From: Pandoraea commovens
GTDB lineage: Bacteria > Pseudomonadota > Gammaproteobacteria > Burkholderiales > Burkholderiaceae
DNA: 64,000 bases
Reading direction: 5' to 3'
Assembly (NCBI RefSeq): GCF_902459615.1
Contig: NZ_CABPSA010000002.1
Location: forward strand, 372,001 to 436,000
Made by a program: the position numbers and the translations under genes. Shown here one piece after another: positions 49,935-59,012 of the stretch. The notes under the pieces are model-generated. The model saw only the letters and a list, made by a program, of their open reading frames with translations, had not been told where the DNA came from and did not search any database. Within the stretch, counting starts at the first letter, position 1, and every line of letters starts with the position of its first letter.

Positions 49935-50876
49935 ATGGAGTCGATTCAAAGCAGCACCCAGCAAGTTTTAAATCATGATTCTCATCCGGTGGAGCAGACT
50001 GAAGCTCGCTTTGAGCCGTTGGAATCCGTACTGTCTGAGCACGTCCGCGGAAAAGAAGTCGTCATGGTACTTGGGGATCGAGGAGTGAGAAATGCTGAAG
50101 GCGACTTGCTTAAAGAAATGCAGTCGGTTTTGTCTGCAAAGCATATCTTTGGAAATCGAGAGATTGTCTTCATCGGAGGGGGCAAAGACAAAGGCGGATC
50201 GCTTGCGTCGAGTCTTGCCTCGAGCATTCGCGATAGTTCATGCATTCAAGTCGGATTTGTCCCCGGTGAAATTTCGGATGAGTCGGAATTCGACATTAAT
50301 GCAGCCAATTTTGAGATCAACAGCGAAGCACCTGGCGATGTGCGCCCCACAATATATAGTGATGTTATGAGGAACATTGATAACGAAATAAATGGGGGGA
50401 AACTCAGGCCGATATTGCTGGTATTTGGCTCGGATTGTGGAGAAGTTTCTGAGAGTGTGATTGCAGAGGCAAAGCGAGGAACCCAGGTTGTATTGATGAC
50501 TGAAGCGTTGCCCGATGGTAGTGCTGCGGATAACGGCGCCAGCTTTAATCGTCTCTTCACCGAGCTTAAGGAACTCTCGTCCAGCCCGAAGACCAATATT
50601 CACATTGTCAAAGCGGGTCTGAACAAGGGGTGCTGCACATCTGAATGTGCTTCAGATAATGAGGTGGTCATGGCGCTCAGTCTGGACTTAAGCAACCTGC
50701 GCGCTTCTATTACGGCGGCCGATATTCGTCGTGCACACTTGAGCGCTGTAACAATCTCAAAGGAATGTATGACGCCGTGTAACCTCAAAGAGATCTTGGC
50801 TCAGCCAAACGATACGGTGCCCCCGTCGATCGAACCCCCCCGGAATCAGTCGCAGTCGTCACCGACGTTGCACTGA
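49935..50876 (+). CDS. Unrecognised Rossmann-like protein, divergent long paralogue
   Basis: A 313-residue protein related to the gene at 48241: KEVVMVLGDRGVRNAEGDLL corresponds to KYLMVLGDYGTGSDEATL there, followed by EIVFIGGGKDKGGSLASSL and IQVGFVPGEI. A second alpha/beta segment, RPILLVFGSDCGEVSESVIAE and QVVLMTEALP, is extra. The Gly-rich turn and strand order recall SLOG/LOG-like nucleotide-binding folds, but this is only a resemblance. Its base composition is visibly more AT-rich than all neighbours, and it is bracketed by duplicated DUF445 sequence, so it was probably inserted. A good ribosome site (TAGGAG) precedes it. Confidence 0.7.
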   Translation: MESIQSSTQQVLNHDSHPVEQTEARFEPLESVLSEHVRGKEVVMVLGDRGVRNAEGDLLKEMQSVLSAKHIFGNREIVFIGGGKDKGGSLASSLASSIRDSSCIQVGFVPGEISDESEFDINAANFEINSEAPGDVRPTIYSDVMRNIDNEINGGKLRPILLVFGSDCGEVSESVIAEAKRGTQVVLMTEALPDGSAADNGASFNRLFTELKELSSSPKTNIHIVKAGLNKGCCTSECASDNEVVMALSLDLSNLRASITAADIRRAHLSAVTISKECMTPCNLKEILAQPNDTVPPSIEPPRNQSQSSPTLH

Positions 50877-50892
50877 TTCGACAACCTCAGCA

Positions 50893-52164
50893 TTACCGAT
50901 TCAGCAACACCGGCGCCTGCGCCACCAGATACAGCACGGCGCCGATCAGTCCCCCGACGAGGGTGCCATTGATGCGAATGTACTGAAGGTCCTGCCCGAC
51001 GCTCAGGCGGATCTGTTGCGACAAGTGCTCTGCGTTCCAGCCATGCACCGTCGCGCGGATGTGGTCCGTCACAAAATCGGCAAAGCCCGGGGCCATGCGC
51101 TCGGCCGCATCTCTGAGTTGTGCGTCGAGCGCCTTTCGCAATGACTCACTGCGCGCGAGTTCCTGTCCGATCCACGCCGCCGCGCCCGTGATCTTCGTGC
51201 CGATCACCGAATCTTCTTTCGCGAGATCCCGCTTTACCCAACTGCGCCATTCGTTCCAGAGACCGCCCACGTAAGCGTTCAACGCGGTGTCGCCCTTCAG
51301 CTGCGCTTTGAAGCCGTCGAGCTTCGCCTGAAATTCGGCGTCATGTTTCAGACGCTCTATCAGCCCGGCCACTGCGCGGTCGAACGCCTGCCGCAACTGA
51401 TGGGTTTCGTCTGCTTCCATCTGCGCAAGCAGCCGTGTCACGGCCGCCGAGATCATGTCCGAGCCTTTGTTGCCGATCCATTCCGACGGCAGCACCTTCT
51501 CCTTCTTCGGATGATCGGATTTGAGCCATTCGACGATACGGGCCGAAATGAATTCGCGCGTTTGCGGCTCGTTGAGCAATTCGACGAGATAGTCGAGTGT
51601 TTCGTCCAGCAGTGCCTGATGACGTCCGTCGCGCGTGAGCGTGTCGAGAATCGCTGCTGCCGATTGCGAGAGATCGAGGCGGTCGATCATCGTGTCGAGC
51701 GCGCGGCGGATGAAGGCCTGCACGTTGCGCTCGTCCATCACATCGAGCACACCGCTCGTCACCTTCACCAGCACAGCGCTCAACTGACGCGTGTTCTCGT
51801 ACGAGCCGAGCCAGCGCGTGAGCGCATCGGCGGGATTCTGCTGTTCGATGAGACGCACGACGGACGGCGTGTCGAGAAACTTCTCGCGGACGAAGCGGGC
51901 GAGGCCATCGCCGAGGGCGTCTTTCTTGCGGATCAGGATGTTCGTATGCCGTGCGAGTCCAGGGATCGGAATGCGACGGAACAGCGCTTCGACCGCGAAC
52001 CAGTCCGCCAGCCCGCCGACCATCGCCGCTTCGGCCGCAGCGCGAATCCAGCCGGTGAGGAAGTGAACGGGCATAAAAAGCGTGGCGATGAAGATCGCCA
52101 GCGCGACGAGAAGGAATGACAGCGCGCGCCGTTCGGCACGTTGCAGAGCGATGGCGGGGTCCAT
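50893..52164 (-). CDS. DUF445-family membrane-anchored protein
   Basis: A 423-residue DUF445 protein. An N-terminal membrane helix (ALSFLLVALAIFIATLFMPV) is followed by the family signature AAAEAAMVGGLADWFAVEALFRRIPIPGLARHTNIL. A long helical, probably coiled-coil body comes next, and a C-terminal hydrophobic helix ends the protein (NGTLVGGLIGAVLYLVAQAPVLL). The family is widespread and envelope-associated, with no established activity. I start at the ATG at 52164. Part of its 3' end is duplicated at 49581-49690. Confidence 0.88.
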   Translation of the reverse strand: MDPAIALQRAERRALSFLLVALAIFIATLFMPVHFLTGWIRAAAEAAMVGGLADWFAVEALFRRIPIPGLARHTNILIRKKDALGDGLARFVREKFLDTPSVVRLIEQQNPADALTRWLGSYENTRQLSAVLVKVTSGVLDVMDERNVQAFIRRALDTMIDRLDLSQSAAAILDTLTRDGRHQALLDETLDYLVELLNEPQTREFISARIVEWLKSDHPKKEKVLPSEWIGNKGSDMISAAVTRLLAQMEADETHQLRQAFDRAVAGLIERLKHDAEFQAKLDGFKAQLKGDTALNAYVGGLWNEWRSWVKRDLAKEDSVIGTKITGAAAWIGQELARSESLRKALDAQLRDAAERMAPGFADFVTDHIRATVHGWNAEHLSQQIRLSVGQDLQYIRINGTLVGGLIGAVLYLVAQAPVLLNR

Positions 52165-52286
52165 GCGTAGCGTGCTTTCGAGTGGACGGGGAGGTCTTGC
52201 AAACAAGTGGAAAGACTACCTCATTCCGCGCTCGACTTCGATACGAGGCGAAAAGTGGAAGTCTGTGCTTCGACACTGCGCGCACG

Positions 52287-52901
52287 ATGAGTGCCGCACT
52301 CATCTCCCGCTCCCTTATGTTCTCTCCTTCTGCATTGCCTTCGCCTGTCTTAACGTCTGCTTTGCGCCAAACGTTGCCCTCGGACGATATCCACGCGCCG
52401 GTCAGACAGGCGCTATACAACGTACTCGCCGACAAATACACCGTACTGATCGATTGCGCGAGCGAGAGAGGCGTCTTGCCGCCGGACGTTCGGGAGCGCG
52501 TGTGCGGCGATTTGGGCAGGGCGATCCTGCGTGCCTGTGTCAAGGACCCAACCCGATTGGAGAGCGCCGTCGTCCTCCTATATGGCGACGCAGAGGCGTG
52601 TGCGTCGACCCGGGCGTTAATCAATGAAGCATTCCCGGTCATTGTCATGGTGCCCACGGAGCGCGATGTGACGTTGTATCGCGACGATGAGGTCATTGCG
52701 ACCTTCGGCAAGGTGCCGCATAAGCCATGGACGTTTCTTCGCGTGGCGCTCGACATCGCAGGCGAGGCCGGGAAGGGTGCCGAAGTCCTCTCCTACGCCG
52801 GGCCGTACGGCGATGCCGCCATGCACGACGCCATACCCGTGAGCTTTCCGCTTCAGGACCGCGTTGGCGTATCGACCCACCCCGCTCGCCTGACGACGTG
52901 A
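52287..52901 (+). CDS. Unrecognised protein, possible fourth member of the local Rossmann-like family
   Basis: A 204-residue protein. The order ALYNVLADKYTVLIDCASERG, then LESAVVLLYGDAEACASTRALI and FPVIVMVPTERD parallels the strand-helix pattern of the gene at 48241 (AIGSKYLMVLGDYG, QLVLLTYGNSN, IGIVFPGD). The similarity is weak and judged by eye. No ribosome site is obvious before the ATG at 52286-52288; a second ATG 30 bases on is also possible. It is divergent from the DUF445 gene. Function unknown. Confidence 0.6.
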   Translation: MSAALISRSLMFSPSALPSPVLTSALRQTLPSDDIHAPVRQALYNVLADKYTVLIDCASERGVLPPDVRERVCGDLGRAILRACVKDPTRLESAVVLLYGDAEACASTRALINEAFPVIVMVPTERDVTLYRDDEVIATFGKVPHKPWTFLRVALDIAGEAGKGAEVLSYAGPYGDAAMHDAIPVSFPLQDRVGVSTHPARLTT

Positions 52902-52919
52902 CGACATCACAACGTAAAC

Positions 52920-52952
52920 GCGAAACGGCACATTCGTCATGTGCCGTTTCGC
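52920..52952. terminator. Hairpin between convergent genes
   Basis: Perfect 13-base stem GCGAAACGGCACA/TGTGCCGTTTCGC with a seven-base loop, between the gene ending at 52901 and malate synthase G. A bidirectional terminator is likely although no long T-run is present. Confidence 0.65.
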
Positions 52953-53007
52953 TGGGTATCGCCCTATTGGGTGACACCCGTTCGCGCGACTGAGCCGCGC
53001 TACTTGC

Positions 53008-55188
53008 TTACCCGCGCTGCTTTGCCTTCAGTTCCAGACGGTACTTGTGCAGCAACGGCTCGGTGTAGCCGTTCGGTTGCGTCAGACCTTCGAACACCAG
53101 CGCGCTTGCAGCCTTGAACGCCAGCGAGTTGTCGAAGTTACCCGCCATCGGCACGTATTGCTTGTCACCGGCGTTTTGCTTGTCGACGACGGCAGCCATG
53201 CGCTTCATGGTCTCTTCGACCTGTTCGCGCGTGATCACGCCGTGACGCATCCAGTTCGCCAGATGCTGGCTCGAAATACGCAGCGTTGCGCGGTCTTCCA
53301 TCAGGCCGATATCGTTGATGTCCGGCACCTTCGAGCAGCCCACGCCCTGATCGATCCAGCGAACGACGTAACCGAGAATGCCCTGCGCATTGTTCTCGAT
53401 TTCCTTGCGGATTTCTTCGGCGCTCCACTCGGCCTTGGCCACGACCGGCACCGTCAGCAGACCGGTGAGCAGCGCGTCGCGCTCCTTCGCATAATCGATC
53501 TTTTCGAGTTCTTGCTGGACGGCCTGAACGTCGACCACGTGGTAGTGCAGTGCGTGCAGCGTAGCAGCCGTCGGCGACGGCACCCACGCGGTGTTCGCAC
53601 CGGCCTTCGGATGCGCGATCTTCTGTTCGAGCATGGCGTGCATCAGGTCCGGCATGGCCCACATGCCCTTGCCGATCTGTGCGCGGCCACGCAGGCCCGC
53701 AGCCAGACCGACCAGCACGTTGCTCTTCTCGTACGCGGTGATCCATGCCGACGACTTCATGTCGCCCTTGCGCATCATCGGACCGGCTTCCATCGCGGTG
53801 TGCATTTCGTCGCCCGTGCGATCGAGGAAGCCCGTGTTGATGAACGCCACACGTGCGGCAGCCGCTGCGATACAGGCCGAGAGGTTCACGCTGGTGCGGC
53901 GCTCCTCGTCCATGATGCCCATCTTGAGCGTGTTGCGCGGCAGGCTGTACAGGTCTTCGACGCGACCGAACAGTTCGTCGGCGAACGCGACTTCGGCCGG
54001 GCCGTGCATCTTCGGCTTGACGATGTAGATCGAGCCGGTGCGCGAGTTCAGGCGATGCTTGCGGTCGTGCAGCGAGGCGAGCACGGTCACCACGCCGTCG
54101 AGAATGCCTTCCGGAATCTCGTGGCCTTCACGATCGGTGATGGCGGGGTTCGTCATCAGATGGCCGACGTTGCGGATGAACAGCAGCGAGCGGCCATGCA
54201 GCTTGAGCGCGCGGCCGTCGGCGCCGGTGTACTCGCGGTCGGCGTTCAGGCGACGCGTGAAGGTCTTGCCGCCCTTGGCGACTTCTTCCGTCAGCGTGCC
54301 TTGCATCAGGCCGAGCCAGTTGCGATAGAGGTCGACCTTGTCGTCGGCGTCCACGGCGGCGACCGAGTCTTCGCAGTCGATGATGGTCGTCACCGCGGCT
54401 TCGACGAGCACGTCCTTGATATGGGCGGCATCGGTCTTGCCGATCGGGTGATTCGCGTCGAACTGGATTTCGAAGTGCAGGCCGTTGTGCTTGATCAGCA
54501 CGGCGGTCGGCTTCGCAGCGTCGCCTTGATGACCGGCGAACAGCGCCGGGGTGGCGAGCGTCGTTTTGCCGCTCTTGGTCGTCACGACGAGCTTGCCGTT
54601 CTCGACGGCGTAGCCGGTGGCGTCCTTATGCGAGCCGTCGGCCAGCGGAGCGGCCTGATCGAGGAAGCCGCGCGCGAAGGCGATCACGAGTTCGCCGCGC
54701 TTCGGGTTGTAGCCGGTGCCCTTCTCGGCGCCGCCGGTCTCGGGGATGGCGTCGGTGCCGTACAGCGCGTCGTACAGGCTGCCCCAGCGCGCGTTGGCGG
54801 CATTCAGGGCGTAGCGGGCGTTGGACAGCGGCACCACGAGCTGCGGGCCGGCCTGCTCTGCGATTTCGTAGTCGACTTGGGCCGTCGTGGCCTTCACGCT
54901 TGCCGGGGCCGGCAGCAGGTAGCCGATCTTTTCGAGAAAGGCGCGGTAGGCGGCAGCGTCGGTAATCGGGCCCGGGTTGGCGCGATGCCAGCCGTCGAGT
55001 TCGCCTTGCAGGCGGTCGCGCTCGGCGAGCAGTGCGCGGTTCTTCGGGGCGAGGTCATGGACGATGGCGTCGAAGCCTTTCCAGAACGCGTCGACATCGA
55101 CGCCGGTGCCCGGCAGGGCTTCCTTTTCGATGAACGCGATCAGATTGTCTGCGACCGTCAGGCCGCCACGCTTGGAAGTGGAAGTCAT
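53008..55188 (-). CDS. glcB: Malate synthase G
   Basis: A 726-residue malate synthase of the monomeric G type. The length and the family segments [60 protein letters not shown] and [15 protein letters not shown] are all present. It condenses glyoxylate and acetyl-CoA to malate in the glyoxylate bypass. Isocitrate lyase is not in the window. A perfect 16-base palindrome 124 bases upstream is the probable operator. Confidence 0.95.
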   Translation of the reverse strand: MTSTSKRGGLTVADNLIAFIEKEALPGTGVDVDAFWKGFDAIVHDLAPKNRALLAERDRLQGELDGWHRANPGPITDAAAYRAFLEKIGYLLPAPASVKATTAQVDYEIAEQAGPQLVVPLSNARYALNAANARWGSLYDALYGTDAIPETGGAEKGTGYNPKRGELVIAFARGFLDQAAPLADGSHKDATGYAVENGKLVVTTKSGKTTLATPALFAGHQGDAAKPTAVLIKHNGLHFEIQFDANHPIGKTDAAHIKDVLVEAAVTTIIDCEDSVAAVDADDKVDLYRNWLGLMQGTLTEEVAKGGKTFTRRLNADREYTGADGRALKLHGRSLLFIRNVGHLMTNPAITDREGHEIPEGILDGVVTVLASLHDRKHRLNSRTGSIYIVKPKMHGPAEVAFADELFGRVEDLYSLPRNTLKMGIMDEERRTSVNLSACIAAAAARVAFINTGFLDRTGDEMHTAMEAGPMMRKGDMKSSAWITAYEKSNVLVGLAAGLRGRAQIGKGMWAMPDLMHAMLEQKIAHPKAGANTAWVPSPTAATLHALHYHVVDVQAVQQELEKIDYAKERDALLTGLLTVPVVAKAEWSAEEIRKEIENNAQGILGYVVRWIDQGVGCSKVPDINDIGLMEDRATLRISSQHLANWMRHGVITREQVEETMKRMAAVVDKQNAGDKQYVPMAGNFDNSLAFKAASALVFEGLTQPNGYTEPLLHKYRLELKAKQRG

Positions 55189-55311
55189 GATGCTGTACTC
55201 GAGTTTGAAAACCAGGTTGACGCGACTCCGTCCGGCCGCTTGCCGGTGCGCCGACGCTTTTCGCGACGGTCACATCGTCAGGAGAACGGACGTTATGGGG
55301 CAATCGGGGTC

Positions 55312-55327
55312 AGTCTTATATAAGACT
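55312..55327. promoter_or_regulatory. Perfect palindrome upstream of malate synthase G
   Basis: AGTCTTATATAAGACT is its own reverse complement over 16 bases. It lies in the 439-base gap between glcB (start 55188) and the divergent pepE (start 55628); the rest of the gap shows no gene. Uninterrupted palindromes of this type are typical of GntR-family operators; the regulator is not encoded here. Confidence 0.65.
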
Positions 55328-55627
55328 CTGAGTGTAATCCTTCTCAGGTCACTCGGAAACCCGGTATTTCGCGTCCTCACACCCGCGCGGCTTATAGGTG
55401 GGATAAGGGTTTGCGTATGACATCGACGCCATAAGGCTTTGCGGCCGATGCCCGATTTTTCGTGTGCAGTTGCAGCATTCGGTATGGCGTTTCACTTTAT
55501 GAGAAATGAAGGGGTGACGTCGAGAATGCGGCGTGGCGTTTCCTTTCGATATGAATTTGATTGTTCGTGCGACGGGTACACTCGATATTTCCCCCAAAAA
55601 GACCATCTGCCCGGGAGGCATGAAGTC

Positions 55628-56341
55628 GTGAAACAGATCTTGATGATGAGCAGCTCGCGCAAGGGCGTGTCGGGCTATCTGGAGCATGCAGAGGATCAGG
55701 TGCATACGGTGCTCAAGGGGCGCGCGAAGCGGGTGCTGTTCGTGCCGTACGCGGGTGGCATCACGTTCAGCTTCGACGAGTACGAATCGCGTGTGAAGCC
55801 GTCGTTCGAGCGATTCGGTTACGAGTTGACGTCGATCCATCATCACAAGGATGCGCGGGCGGCGGTGGAACAGGCGGAAGCGGTGGTCGTCGGCGGTGGC
55901 AATACGTTCGTGTTGCTCGACCGGATGTACAACGCGGGCATCGTGGGGTTGCTGCGTGAGCGGTTGAACGCGGGCATGCCGTATGTGGGATGGAGTGCGG
56001 GCGCGAACGTAGTGTGTCCGACCATCCGCACGACGAACGACATGCCGATCGTGGAGCCGCCGACGCTCAAGGCACTGGGCGTGGTGCCGTTTCAGGTGAA
56101 CCCGCACTTCATCAGCGGCAAGCCGTCGGGACATAACGGCGAGTCGCGCGAGGAGCGTCTGGCGGAGTATCTGGCGATCAATCCTGATGAAGGCGTCGTC
56201 GCGATTCCGGAGGGCGTGGCGCTGCACGTGCACGGCGACAATGCGACGGTCCTCGGCGAATTCGACGCCCTTCATTTCCGTCAGGGCGGCGCCGTCGACA
56301 AGATTGCCACGGGCAGTACGTTTGCGCTGGCGTCGATTTGA
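55628..56341 (+). CDS. pepE: Dipeptidase E (peptidase family S51)
   Basis: A 237-residue S51 peptidase, the usual PepE length. The nucleophile elbow is VGWSAGANV (Ser123), and upstream AVVVGGGNTFVLLD and downstream PHFISGKPSGHNGESREERL are family blocks. It cleaves Asp-X dipeptides in the cytoplasm. The GTG at 55628 has a GGGAGG ribosome site and gives the normal start (KQILMMSSSRKG); the longer open frame upstream is not conserved-looking. Confidence 0.9.
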   Translation: MKQILMMSSSRKGVSGYLEHAEDQVHTVLKGRAKRVLFVPYAGGITFSFDEYESRVKPSFERFGYELTSIHHHKDARAAVEQAEAVVVGGGNTFVLLDRMYNAGIVGLLRERLNAGMPYVGWSAGANVVCPTIRTTNDMPIVEPPTLKALGVVPFQVNPHFISGKPSGHNGESREERLAEYLAINPDEGVVAIPEGVALHVHGDNATVLGEFDALHFRQGGAVDKIATGSTFALASI

Positions 56342-56530
56342 GTTTTTAGGGGCGACGTTGCGTCGCCTTCGTTGAAGGATGACGCACCGCGCGCAGCGTC
56401 ATCCGTAAATTCCGAAATCGCTCATTCGGTGCTGAATTGGTCTCAGCGAATGGGCATCTGCTGGCACAATCCCGACTCGAATTTTCTGGCAACGCTTTCC
56501 CCCCGAAGCGCACGGCTTATCGAGGGGATC

Positions 56531-57484
56531 GTGGAGCAAAGAGATATCAATATCAAGCCGACCGAAGCGCCCGAAGCGCCTGAAGCGCGATTCGGCTCAG
56601 AAGCTTGCGCGCTGGTGGCGGCCGGTCTGAATGGGACGATCGGGGTGTTGACGCGCATCGGGTTCGAGCAAGGGGCGACGTCGGCGTCGCTGGCGTTCTG
56701 GAAGTGCTTCGGGGCGTTCGTGCTGGTGGCCGCCCTGTGCAGCCGTACGCACGCGCTGCGCAGGCAGACGGCGGCGCTCGCTTCCCGATGGCCGCGCTTT
56801 GCCTGTCTCTCGTTCCTCGGCATCTTCTGTCTTTATTTCTTCGAGACCAAGGCGTTTGCGCAGGCGTCGATTCCACTCGTCTCCTTTCTTACCTACGCCG
56901 CCGGTGGGGCCACCATCGTGCTCTCAGGGCTTTGCCTCAGGGAGCGCATCACTCGCCAGAAATGGGTGGCTTTCCTGGCCATTGTCGCGGGCGTCGGTGT
57001 GATGAGTTTCGCTGAGGGCGGTGTGACGGGTACCTTGGACGGTATCGTTCTGGCATTGGTCGGCGGATGCGGCTACGCCCTCTTCATCTTCTTTTCGAAA
57101 TGGTTTCGCATCGGTGCCGGGCTGCCGCAGTTGGTCTGGCTGTTCGGGTTCGGAAGCGCTTTTCTGTCCGTGCCGCTGATGCAGGAGGGATTCGCGCTGC
57201 CCGTCGGCTGGCAATGGTTGACGTTGAGCGCCCTGATTCTGCTACCCACGATTGGCGGCTTCTATTTCACGACGCGTGCCGTGGCACACGGACAAGCGAG
57301 CAAGGTGCAGATCATCGAGACGAGCGATCCCTTGTTCGCCACGACGTTCGGCTTCCTCGTCTTTGGGGATGCGCTCAGCCAGACCGGCCTACTCGGTGCT
57401 GCGGCGATTGCGACAGGACTCGTGATTGCCGTCTGGCAACGACACCCACGTACGAGGCGGCGCGATGCGGTACAGCGTCAGTAA
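56531..57484 (+). CDS. DMT-superfamily (EamA) transporter
   Basis: A 317-residue, ten-helix transporter with two EamA repeats. The second begins near LDGIVLALVGGCGYALFIFFSK and the last helices read TTFGFLVFGDALSQTGLLGAAAIATGLVIA. The GTG at 56531 follows a GAGGGG site and directly precedes the domain. The short acidic leader contains a small PEAPEA repeat. The substrate is unknown; the family exports or imports small metabolites. Confidence 0.85.
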   Translation: MEQRDINIKPTEAPEAPEARFGSEACALVAAGLNGTIGVLTRIGFEQGATSASLAFWKCFGAFVLVAALCSRTHALRRQTAALASRWPRFACLSFLGIFCLYFFETKAFAQASIPLVSFLTYAAGGATIVLSGLCLRERITRQKWVAFLAIVAGVGVMSFAEGGVTGTLDGIVLALVGGCGYALFIFFSKWFRIGAGLPQLVWLFGFGSAFLSVPLMQEGFALPVGWQWLTLSALILLPTIGGFYFTTRAVAHGQASKVQIIETSDPLFATTFGFLVFGDALSQTGLLGAAAIATGLVIAVWQRHPRTRRRDAVQRQ

Positions 57485-57493
57485 CGCCCAAAC

Positions 57494-57574
57494 GAAACCG
57501 CCGCCCCGGCGTGAGCCTCGGGCGGCGGTTTCAGGTGCGTGCGACGCGAGGGATGGCAGTGATGCCATCCCTCG
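57494..57574. terminator. Two successive strong hairpins between convergent genes
   Basis: The first stem is GAAACCGCCGCCC/GGGCGGCGGTTTC (57494-57532). The second is CGAGGGATGGCA/TGCCATCCCTCG with a GTGA tetraloop (57547-57574), followed by TTTG. Together they probably insulate the transporter from the minus-strand gene at 57593. Confidence 0.75.
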
Positions 57575-57592
57575 TTTGCATCGATGCAGCGC

Positions 57593-58015
57593 TTAAGCGT
57601 CGTCGTCGAGCCAGGGCACTTCGACGTCGGTCAGGAACGCAACCATCGCGAGCGGACGCGCTTCCTGGCGGCCGATCTTGCCGTCCGCACGGTGCCACAC
57701 CGCCACGAACGTCTCAGGATGCTTGTCGGCGATCAGTTGCACCGTACGCAGTTCTTCTTCGTCCATCTCTTCGATGGGGCCGTCGAACGACACCACGAGT
57801 GCCTGCGGCCAGACGCCGTCTTCCGGATCGTAGACCTTGTCGCCGTTCGGCACATCCACCGTAGCCTCGACGCCGATCGTCGCCGACGCCGCCACGATCA
57901 TCTCGCCAAGCGAGCGCAGCAGCGCGGTTGCACGGGCGGAGTTGATCTGGCGCATGGCGAGGTCGCCGCGCGTCAGGGCCTGTTCAAGCTTGGGGTCGGT
58001 TTTTTGTTTGGGCAT
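57593..58015 (-). CDS. Conserved hypothetical protein
   Basis: A 140-residue acidic soluble protein, not recognised. It starts MPKQKTDPKLEQALTRGDLA, has a helical first half and a beta-rich second half (QALVVSFDGPIEEMDEEELR, AVWHRADGKIG), and ends in a run of acidic residues (LDDDA). No signal peptide or membrane helix. The ATG at 58015 is preferred over a longer frame. It looks like a single-gene unit between hairpins and the divergent DUF2288 gene. Confidence 0.65.
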   Translation of the reverse strand: MPKQKTDPKLEQALTRGDLAMRQINSARATALLRSLGEMIVAASATIGVEATVDVPNGDKVYDPEDGVWPQALVVSFDGPIEEMDEEELRTVQLIADKHPETFVAVWHRADGKIGRQEARPLAMVAFLTDVEVPWLDDDA

Positions 58016-58160
58016 GCGGGGTCCTCGGTAAAACGTTAGCCACCTCGCGGCAGCCGTGCCATGTGACTGCGACACCGGCCCGCACGCGGGGTTCCGATGC
58101 TACCACCGTCGCGCTCGCCGGGGCGCATTACAATGCGGGTTTTCTTCACCGGCCGCTGTA

Positions 58161-58526
58161 ATGAACCCCGCCAAGCCCACCGATTCCGCCGACGCAAACC
58201 CCGCCACGCCGTCCGATGCGTCCGCGCAGCCCAGCGAGGTCTATCTGCGCCTGCTCGGCGAAACCGCCAAGATCGACTGGAAGGATCTGGAGTCGTTCTT
58301 CGCACGCGGCGTTCTGTTGTTCGTCACGCCCGGCGTCGACCTCGTCTCCGTCGCCGAAGCCGTCGCCAACGACGACAAACCCACCGTCACGCAATGGCTG
58401 ACGTCCGGCATGGTGCAACGCATGCAGGCCGACACGGCCGCCGATTTCGCCGCACGTACGCCCGAACTGTGGGCCGTCGTCGTCGCGCCGTGGGTGCTCG
58501 TGCAAGAGCGCGGTATCAAGACCTGA
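58161..58526 (+). CDS. DUF2288-family protein
   Basis: A 121-residue protein with the DUF2288 pattern: LRLLGETAKIDWKDLESFFARGVLLFVTPGVDLVSVAEAVAND and a tail WAVVVAPWVLVQER. The first 25 residues are a Pro/Ser/Asp-rich leader. The family is conserved in beta- and gammaproteobacteria and has no known function. Confidence 0.85.
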   Translation: MNPAKPTDSADANPATPSDASAQPSEVYLRLLGETAKIDWKDLESFFARGVLLFVTPGVDLVSVAEAVANDDKPTVTQWLTSGMVQRMQADTAADFAARTPELWAVVVAPWVLVQERGIKT

Positions 58527-58580
58527 CAACGTATCCGGCCGTTCTGCGCGCAAATGGCGGCGCTTTCGTGGGCGATCGGC

Positions 58581-58964
58581 TTATTCCGTGATGCCCGCTT
58601 CAACGAGGCGTCGCGTGCAATCTTCCAGCAGATCCTGCGCCACCACCGACGCGTACGCATAGTCCGCGTCAAGCGATTCCGTCATTTCGTGCGCCGTGTA
58701 CAGCCCGGCTTCGCGTGAGAGCGTGCCCGCCAGCTCGCGGGCGAAATCGTCGCTCAACGACGACAACAAACGGCGCTCATCCAGCGGCAATTGCAACTTC
58801 GAACGCGATAGCCACATCTGGGCGAGCGTCGCGCCCTGCTTGTCCGTCATCCATTGCCCATGCTCGTAAAACGCCGACAGACGCTCTGCCGTCAGCGCGA
58901 ACAGCAATGCGCGACGAGTGTTGAAATTCAGACGAATCGGTTGATTGGGCGTGGGTTCCGACAT
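58581..58964 (-). CDS. Conserved hypothetical protein
   Basis: A 127-residue, mostly helical soluble protein beginning MSEPTPNQPIRLNFNTRRAL. No family was recognised. It is convergent with the DUF2288 gene. A helical segment LSAFYEHGQWMTDKQGATLA lies near the N-terminus and a highly acidic one (MTESLDADYAYASVVAQDLLE) near the end. It probably has its own promoter or follows the LysR gene at 59013 in the same direction (48-base gap). Confidence 0.65.
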   Translation of the reverse strand: MSEPTPNQPIRLNFNTRRALLFALTAERLSAFYEHGQWMTDKQGATLAQMWLSRSKLQLPLDERRLLSSLSDDFARELAGTLSREAGLYTAHEMTESLDADYAYASVVAQDLLEDCTRRLVEAGITE

Positions 58965-59012
58965 GACGACAACCGCAAATAGCGGACAAGAACGAGATCA
59001 GCGGCAAAGGTA

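Noticed and set aside
38108-52901. One large genomic island from the deaminase-like gene to the last Rossmann-like gene
   Set aside because: The intervening purine genes, porin and LysR look like ordinary core genes with normal composition, and no integrase or attachment site is seen. Only the small sub-blocks look accessory.
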